Source: Nigrospora sphaerica
Lineage: Eukaryota > Ascomycota > Sordariomycetes > Amphisphaeriales > Apiosporaceae
Direction: 5' to 3'
Length of the DNA stretch: 64,000 nt
Assembly (NCBI GenBank): GCA_018287875.1
Contig: JAGVVL010000011.1
Location: forward strand, 50,154-114,153
Shown in pieces: positions 56,835 to 64,000 of the stretch (position 1 is the first letter of the stretch; each line of letters opens with the position of its first letter). The translations under genes and the position numbers were made by a program. The notes below the pieces were generated by a model. That model saw only the letters and a list, made by a program, of their open reading frames with translations, made no database searches and was not told the DNA's origin.

Positions 56835-58559
56835 GATGTAAACTCAGCGAATAGCCACCGGGTGGCCAAGAAGTTTAAACAGCAGTGTATGGGTTCAAGT
56901 CTCTAAGTGGCTCTAGTGACCTGATTGAAATTATAATACATCGGTAAGCCAGGATCTTTGCGAACCATTCCTGCCTTCTTGGTCTTGACAACAGTGATAT
57001 TTTGTTGAACCTTAATGTAATAGAGTAGCACACCACAAATAAGCTTCGGAGGCTGAGGAGTACTTTACGCCACACTCGAATACTTATAGGATGGTAATAA
57101 GAGCCTGTGATTAGAGGTTCCATTCATGCTAGGCCATGTATTTTGGGTCTGCGTTAAAAATTACTGTTTTTGAGGCGAAGGAGATACCTTCCTCGGTTAG
57201 TCAAAGAGACATCTATTGTATCCTTGTTACTCAGTGTGGTAGAACCAGACCATTCCTAAATCCACTACGAGTGAGCGGGCCCTAAACCTCAGGGGTAAGA
57301 AGGGGAAGTGTTCCGGGTCAAAAAAAGTCCGTCCCCGGTTCGGAGATGCAGGTCTGTTCCCTGCCCAGCATCCGCAGAAGGTTATACGAAGCTTACTTGA
57401 CGCCGGCAAAACAGGGACGGGGCTCCCGAACCTTCATTACGACATGGGATTTTTGCTTCCGACGACTTAGCGTGGCACTGCTGCCACGTGTTACGAGCTA
57501 TCACACCAAGGTCCATGGTGCCAGCCGTTACAGCAGTAGCAGATTCCTTATTGAGACCTCAATACTCTACGTTATTATCCTTTTAGCAAATGATCTTCCT
57601 CATAGTGCGCTAAGCAATTGACTATAATAACAGCCCTGCGATCCTAGAAGCCTGCCGCGTGCTTCTATGGTACAATTGAAATAAAATAAAGCCGCCTAGG
57701 CGCCGTGACTTCAAAGTATTGATTTCTTCACCCAAACTAGCGCAAAAGCGAGCTAGCGCTAGCTGAGCTTATGCAAGGGCTGCGCCACTTCGACGGAATC
57801 GGATAATTTTCATCGGAATTGGGATTCCCGAGACGTTCGGAACCTCGGGCAACTTCGGTGACCGGGAAACGCGGTTGGGGCCGAAGCCCCATACCTTACA
57901 ACGTCATACGACAACTGTGGTTATGCTAGTCGATTTCTACGGGCGCGCTCACGCGGTTTCGTATTGCGAGGGGACAAGCTTACAAGTGCCGTAAATCACC
58001 GACGAGTCTCAAATAGCGATGATGAGTACCTCTCGCATGGAGCATTTATTTTCAAACCGATTTCCATGCCCGCGTGTCGCAAGTCGCCCTGATGCCGTGT
58101 CAAAACCTTGATGACTCGACTTAGCTACCAATTCTAGAAAGGTACTCCGCAGCGGCTCTTTTAGTGATCCACGGCCTCGCCAGCTTTCGTATGATCGCTA
58201 ACCAGCCTTGCTTTAGACCTTGGCCCCTGTGGATTGGTTGCGAAACTAATTACGCAGGTGTCGTCAGCTTACTGGCGGATTATCTCCCCACGATGCTCTG
58301 AAGGGCAGGTGAAAGGGGCGCTGGGCGTTACTTCAAAACCCCACCACCTACTCAGGCTACTCCAGGGACGAGCCACCTGTCATGGGGTGACCTGGCATGC
58401 TGACCATAAGGCCACGGACTGCTGTAGTTTCTCACACCTTGGTTAACCCTTACCGGACGCCCATTCCCCTGCAAGTCCCTGTCACGGTAGGTGGGACCAC
58501 ACTCTACTGTGGTCTCCACAGTTATTGAGGTGTCCATGCACATGTATGAGTGGATACAT
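56835..58559. other. No recognisable gene
   Basis: Short open frames only. A perfect 14-bp palindrome (agctagcgctagct) lies near 57752. Base composition falls toward the right end. Confidence 0.4.
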
Positions 58560-60240
58560 GCATAAGACTAGCGACCTAAAGTATAGCTTTTTTTATGTTT
58601 ATAAGTTATTTTTGAGTTGGTTTTACTAGAATAGCTTTAGAAACTAGCCACATAGAGTATAGGCTCTCAAATTGTAGAAGAATTATGAAGAACTAAGTCG
58701 AACGAGGGAAGTGGAGGTTTGTGGGTCGCTACACAAACCTGGATACCTTACTTTTAACGTCGACCATAGTACTGTAGTTAACCTAGTAAGTAGATATAAT
58801 TTATCCACTGATTTCCTATCCACTTAGTAGCAAATATACACTTACAGAGGTCAATTTTAACGCCGATTTTATCTTACCGTTAAGAACTTAAGTAGTATAT
58901 CTACATATATCCATGCTTTACTCCTATGTAAAGATATTCAATATATTTAAATTGTCCTGGGATGGACTGTAGCAGGTTGTACTGTTACAAGGCAACCTTT
59001 AAGGCATTCTGAACTAACTGTAGATCAGTTAGCCTGTGATAAAGTTCTGCTAAGTCTGCTCTGCACGGACTTCCAGTGGACATTCAGACAAAATTTTACA
59101 ACTGTGAAGACTTTTGTTGTAGCTCATTAAGCTACCTCCATCTACTAAGCCTGTATCGACAAAATAGAAATTTTTACCTGTAGTATAGAACCTGAATTGA
59201 CTTTATTATTTGCTTGCTTGCCTGCTCTTTGACATAACTAAAGTTTATTAAAACTGCATGTTCTACTTCTATTATTTAAACTCTATAATATCTTTATATA
59301 ATGCTGTCGGTAAAAGTTGTATCTAGTATAAAGCAATCTCTATAGCCCAAAATAATGCCGGTATTGTAAGTAAAATGTAGGTCCAAGTTAGATATAGTGA
59401 TATATGCAGTTGGAAGCGTATCTAGTAGAACGGACAAACCCTATGTGAAAGAAGTTTGGTGGAAGGACGCGGTCGTTAGGTCAATCTGAACGGAGAGGTT
59501 CCGTGCTTTGAAGGAAGATATCACAGTCAAAGACTTGTAGATAGTCTTGATCAAGAGTCGCAGCAAATGAAGAGGTAAAGAGTGAGGTTCAAAGTCAAGA
59601 GAAAAGGGAGTGTATCCATGAAGCATGGTGGTTAACAGGTTGAATTGTCTTGTGTGTGTTGCTATGTCATATATCTAACTGTAAGGGTTGCAGCTATGTC
59701 TGGCCCGCTATGTCCATATAGGTCTGGATTAGAGGGGTGTGTCTCCATAAGTGGAGACATTGCTAGCTTTTGGGTATTGTGGGCAAGTGGTTACCTCCTG
59801 CCATCCCTTACACTAACTACAAACGGTTGAGCGTTTCTATTTAAAGTGCATTAGCTTGATCAAAGCTCAAACCATTATACCCTAGCTCTGTCTCAGTACA
59901 TACATATTTACCTATGCATTCTACTTTAATGTAATTTACGTTATTATAGTCTAGTTTAATTTAAAACTTAAGCTTTACAGAAGACTTAATAGCAATTATA
60001 TAAGAATTATTAACTTTTAAATTAAACAACATTAATAAATAGCTATGGTAAAGAGCTAAATGTTTTAAAGACGCCGTTAAGTAAAAACTACATATTAACC
60101 CGCTCTATAATAATTCAACTTTTTAAGAAATTCACAGCTAATAAATATACTAGCTAATAAGCTCAACAGTGTGAGAGGCTGAGCCTTGAAGCACTATCGA
60201 AGAGGCCAAATGCTGTTTATTTTCTAGATGGGAAAGAGAG
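58560..60240. other. AT-rich tract
   Basis: Strongly AT-rich with many TA steps and no intact coding sequence, typical of old RIP-mutated repeat DNA or an AT-rich isochore. A relict frame on the reverse strand at 59441-59626 has HGYTPFSLDFEPHSLPLHLL, which faintly recalls the TPF-block of Ty3 integrases. A perfect hairpin (tgtctcca-taag-tggagaca) lies at 59740-59759. Confidence 0.5.
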
Positions 60241-60271
60241 AAGAGAACCGTCTTCAGGAGGCCGGGCGCAG

Positions 60272-60491
60272 CGTCTCGTTAAATCTTGCGAGACTGGACC
60301 GGAACGTTCGGATAGGAACGTTCGGACCGGAACGTTCGGATCGGAACGTTCGGATCGCTGCTCAGCTCCCTCCTAGGTCTTGACCACTAGCCTGGCGTTC
60401 GAATGGAGAGACCTACTCGGAGCCTCATATGAGGGGTTCGTGAGACGCTCAGGCCAGGTGCGCCTGAGCCTATCTCCCAGGTCCCAACCTG
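60272..60491. repeat. GC island with four 14-bp repeats and several palindromes
   Basis: Within AT-rich DNA. A hairpin stem GTCTCG/CGAGAC at 60272-60293; four tandem 14-mers ggaacgttcgga plus two variable bases at 60301-60356, each holding the palindrome GAACGTTC; the palindrome CCTCATATGAGG at 60423-60434; a stem GCTCAGGC/GCCTGAGC at 60447-60469; a stem CAGGT/ACCTG at 60478-60491. No coding sense. It might be a protein-binding array, a structured transcript or a small mobile GC cluster. Confidence 0.6.
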
Positions 60492-61222
60492 TAACAAACA
60501 GAATTCTAATAAAGAGATAAGCAAACTTAATAAGTTATATGGAAGAAAACAATAAGGAGGTAATGAAGTGTATTATCGTCTCTTAAATATATTTAAAAAG
60601 GTCTTAATAGCTTGGTTATAGAGTTATCCGTCTTTTAGTGGCCGAAGGCATTATAAGGCACCCCTGCAACTGCTGTTTTGCAAAAGGCTGGCTTACAAAG
60701 GGGTAGTTGAGCTTAGACTCCTTAATCCGTCATGTGGAGCTATCTAACATGCCTTTGTTACGTAATTCCACTGTAAAACTGTACACGCGATTTACCTTGT
60801 TTGGTGAGGATCTGCAACAGCATGCACCGTAAGGTGCGCTGGCGTGATGTCCCCTGGGCACCAATCTTCGCGCTCCTGGTACCGTTGCATCTTGACACTA
60901 ACCGGAATGAGAAAAAGACTAGCGGTGTACACTGAGCGGAACTGCGGAACAACCTCAAATGTGGAACAATTAGTGATCAAAGATGCGACCGACCACGATC
61001 TAGTCTCGTGCAGGTTCAATTAACTACGGTGCCCAGCAGCAGCCCGGTCTCTGCTGCCGCATTTACTGCCTCGTGACACTCCTACTACTATTTGCAGGGT
61101 GAAGGTGGGGTTGCAGTGGAGGAGGGTTTTGCTAATTCTGAACCCACCATTGTCAACATCAGTCGAGAGTACCAGGAGTACAGAGTTCGGAATCCCCCTG
61201 TGAGTCGCCAATCAAGGAGGGC
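60492..61222. other. No recognisable gene
   Basis: AT-rich at the left, then short open frames without motifs. Confidence 0.4.
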
Positions 61223-62417
61223 TCATGATATAATGTTTGAAGGTGCGGCTGCAAGCGGATGATCCTTGGTGTATATTATTTGGTGTGGCCCCTCGACCAA
61301 ATACTGAGCGGGTTCCATCACTACTTCCACCTCCAGCTTGCTTAAAGCCATCATGGCGTCAAAACCCCGTGTATGTGTGCTGCACTGTGCGGCCGAGGAC
61401 GACGCCGCCGGGCCAGAAGCCCACGGTTTCCTTGTGGTTAGAACCACTGCCAAGTGTCTTAAAAATAACGAACTCGCTGAACAAGACAACAGGTTCGGAT
61501 CCGGAATCTGTTCAAAGTCCGCCGCTATGCCGTTGTGGTCAGAGAGGTGGGGCGTGCGGGGTTTGAGCGGACACTTAGTGATATCATCGAACAAGGCTTC
61601 GACCTGTTCGTCGACGTGGAGGTACAACCACCCAGAGTTACATGCATAAGCCACGTCCTTCGATGCAGGCTGACAATGCATTGCAGGCATTCCGGCCAGA
61701 CAAGACGCCACATCAGACCTCCACATCGGAATATCTCCACTCCCGCGGCCAGCAGGTGGTACACGTTCCCCGGGGCCGAATGCCACTGATCTCTGCCGAA
61801 GACGGAACCGCCAGCTTGCAGGCGCTGCAGTGGAGTACAAGGTATCGCCACTACACCTTCCTCGCTGTCAGCGTACCCCAGAGCGCTCCGCTCTTGGCAG
61901 GGCCAGTGGAGTATCTAGGTAACGTGAGGGGGTCATCACCCGCGGGATCGTCACCCTAGCATCCAACGGGACCTCGGGGTTACGCCAAAGGCGTTGAAAA
62001 ATGGCGCCTTTGCCCTTTACCTGGCCCAAAAATTGCAGACAACGCTACAAGCCTTTCTTATGCCGGTTGGCATAGCACGCGTCGATGTCACTATGGACAG
62101 CGCTTCGATGCAATATGTTTCAGTTGCCTTAGACCGACTCCATCTCGGAGTAGATGCGTGGTTCAGCGATGATCTTCTATTGGATACATTTTTCGGATCA
62201 TACAGCGCCTTGCTCGAACTTGCGCTCGACGGCATGGCGAAGGGGACGGCCCTGGGGACGGCCCTATACGAAGATGGTGCAGAGACGAATGCCTATCTGC
62301 CGCAAAAATAAGCCTATCCGCGAGGAATTGACGCTCCTAAAGTCATTTGAGACGGTTTATAAGTGGACCATGCCTAACTGGAGGACCATCCGGGCCTTGG
62401 CTAGCTACAGCGTATAG
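61223..62417. other. Coding-like block of unknown identity
   Basis: Open frames with natural-looking composition follow one another on +: 61338-61649, 61642-61959, 61994-62311 and 62154-62417. The last two join around 62300 if a small frame shift is allowed, and a possible short intron lies near 61919-61960. A 205-codon frame also runs on - at 61223-61840. I recognise no family. It may be a decayed gene on +, but strand and structure are not certain. Confidence 0.3.
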
Positions 62418-63388
62418 GTCGCCTTGACTGGCAGTAGTTTCCTTTGTTGCCCTATAAATGATAACTTGTACCACCAGCATACCATACCCTCTCTAATGCG
62501 ATTGTATTGCCTAGGTGCCATGTTTACAGGTCCGACATAACACGTGCAGTCTGAAATCGTACTCTTACAAATACTTATATAATCAAAAGTTTGTTACGGC
62601 ATGACAAGATACGACAAAGCAGGACAGATTGGGGAAGTCAGAGCAGGACCTCGAAGGTGATGGGAGCACCTGGTGTTAGGAAAAAAGGGATAATGCAGAG
62701 AATACGAGACAAAGGAAACAGGCACCTACAAGACAAAGGCCTCTATAAAGGAGAGCCTTGGGTAGTTATGGCCAATAAGAGGGATTTGGGACAGGTAGGG
62801 TGATACGCATATTGACTAGGGACTTCACGTATCAAGGGGCTCTGCCTCCCACTTCGAAAACTGCCCCTCCTTCCTTCTGAAGTATTACTTCTCGCATATC
62901 AATCCAACCTTACCGGTCCCTGAAGACCCTGTGTTCCTAAAGCACAACATTTATCTGAAGCCCTGGCACCAGCCTCATGATGGTGGTGCTGCCGACTGGC
63001 AAGGCAACAGAGTGCCACGGACCAGCGACAAGAATTTTTGAAGGGGTCCTTTGTACAACCGAATCCAGAAAATGAATCGTAGACTCGAACATATATGGAA
63101 GGCTGCTGCATGGAAGTACAGGTCCACTTATGCGTGGTCACAAGTACAAAAGCATTGTGGGGAGCTTCATGTACTGTGTACGCGTCCATGGACAGTGCTC
63201 AGTCATGACATGGGCCACTTATTGGTGGCGCGAACTTCAACAAGTCGGAACCCCACGCCTGGGTCACGAACCTTGATTGACCCTGGAACCTATGCCCATG
63301 ACTGCAGCGTCCCCTTAGCGGTCATCCGATGCAGATCTGTAAGCTTCATACCTGCAGAGCTTGACTAAGCCTGGTTTATGCAAGATGC
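62418..63388. other. No recognisable gene
   Basis: Short open frames only; 62418-62700 is AT-richer. Confidence 0.35.
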
Positions 63389-63916
63389 GTGGGCGTGTTC
63401 TGTAACACGGCGCCGTTTACGCATGTAGAGCGTTACAACCGCTTAAAAGAGGGATATGCCAATCAATCCGTTGCCCTGGCCCTGCATACCTCCCCATCTT
63501 TGAACACAGTACTCAGGGCTTCATTTTCCCCCATGGCCTCCCAACCCCTCCACGCCCGTCTGGGCCAGCTTTTGTGGACGATTCGTGGCGTACAACTTGG
63601 CGGCGACGCGTGGGCGGCGATTCAAGCCAGCGAAGAGCAGCCGTCCCTCCACCCACTTACCATCTGTTCCGCTCTCAATGCTTATTTGCGCCGCAATGGA
63701 CACGAGAAAGAAAGCGATGCTATCCAGACGACGCTGAGTATCGCCACGGCGCCCACCAACCTGGGCGGCATGGCCTTATCGTGGACCGACGAGGTCACAG
63801 CCGAGCAAGCCGACGAATTGCTTCTTCTAACCTCTGCATGTACGCATACCTCCCGTCCTCTCTTAACCTTGTGGCCAGTTGTGTTTCTCCGGCCAGTTCC
63901 TCAGACTATCCCGTAG
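63389..63916 (+). CDS. Hypothetical protein or gene fragment
   Basis: A 175-codon frame with balanced amino-acid use (ARLGQLLWTIRGVQLGG, then SALNAYLRRNGHEKE and LGGMALSWTDEVTAEQ). A Met at 63531 could be an inner start. No family was recognised. A frame on the same strand at 63574-63933 overlaps it. It may be linked with the block at 61.3-62.4 kb, but this is not shown. Confidence 0.3.
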   Translation: MGVFCNTAPFTHVERYNRLKEGYANQSVALALHTSPSLNTVLRASFSPMASQPLHARLGQLLWTIRGVQLGGDAWAAIQASEEQPSLHPLTICSALNAYLRRNGHEKESDAIQTTLSIATAPTNLGGMALSWTDEVTAEQADELLLLTSACTHTSRPLLTLWPVVFLRPVPQTIP

Positions 63917-64000
63917 AGGAGCATCCAAGCTAATTAATTCCATCCCACCCTAGGGCTCGAGTCGCTGAACTCGTCCGAGCGATACGATGGAGCTATTAGC

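Noticed and set aside
56845..56920. tRNA-like string with ggtggccaag and gggttcaagtctc
   Set aside because: A 6-bp acceptor-like pairing exists, but the T stem does not pair and there is no room for an anticodon arm.
60301..60356. CRISPR-like short repeats
   Set aside because: Units are contiguous 14-mers without spacers, and this is a fungal nuclear sequence.

Overview
The window comes from a filamentous ascomycete (Pezizomycotina, probably a plant- or wood-associated Sordariomycete; the class is inferred). Genes carry short 38-95 nt GT-AG introns with CTAAC/CTAAT-like branch sites. The gene content is typical of this group: a highly reducing polyketide synthase, Zn2Cys6 and bZIP regulators, a HET-domain protein, an asco-laccase, a GH31 alpha-glucosidase and an AA9 relict. 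It also holds Tad-type LINEs, a Ty3 chromovirus and a transposase whose stop codons look like RIP (repeat-induced point mutation).

Layout. 0.3-14.2 kb looks like a secondary-metabolite locus: a 2365-codon HR-PKS (KS-AT-DH-degenerate MT-ER-KR-ACP), an AKR7-like aldo/keto reductase and an AflR-like Zn2Cys6 regulator, all on +. 15.4-22.3 kb is a LINE nest: two 5'-truncated copies tail to tail, then a 4.82 kb copy (-) with a 14-bp target duplication. 23.2-30.4 kb holds a solo LTR, a HET gene (-), a transposase pseudogene (-) and a berberine-bridge-type FAD oxidase gene (-). 31.7-32.7 kb holds dispersed repeats and a small secreted-protein gene (-). 35.1-39.9 kb is a second 4.85 kb LINE (+) with a 12-bp target duplication, inverted relative to the first. 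40.5-49.1 kb is a lignocellulose-type segment: laccase (+), decayed AA9 LPMO (+), a 3 x 140 bp tandem array and a secreted GH31 glucosidase (+). 49.5-55.5 kb is a 6 kb Ty3/gypsy chromovirus (-) with seemingly identical LTRs. 55.7-56.8 kb is a bZIP-ankyrin gene (-). 57-64 kb is mostly non-coding, partly AT-rich, with a palindrome-rich GC island at 60.3-60.5 kb and weak coding-like blocks that I cannot identify.

A pattern cuts across the window. Nearly every host gene reads cleanly except for isolated losses of one base, mostly in G or C runs: PKS 3 sites, AKR 1, regulator 3, HET 3, FAD oxidase 1, GH31 1. The body of the genes has no nonsense codons. LINE copies differ from each other by the same kind of change. 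This suggests consensus deletion errors of long-read assembly rather than many independent pseudogenes, so the polyketide locus may be functional. Genuine decay is seen elsewhere: the transposase carries seven stops compatible with CpA-to-TpA change, and the AA9 gene is eroded.

How the genes may work together (inference): the zinc-cluster protein may control the PKS and AKR, and two CGG-N6-CCG sites lie upstream of the AKR. Laccase, AA9 and GH31 together suggest extracellular polymer breakdown.
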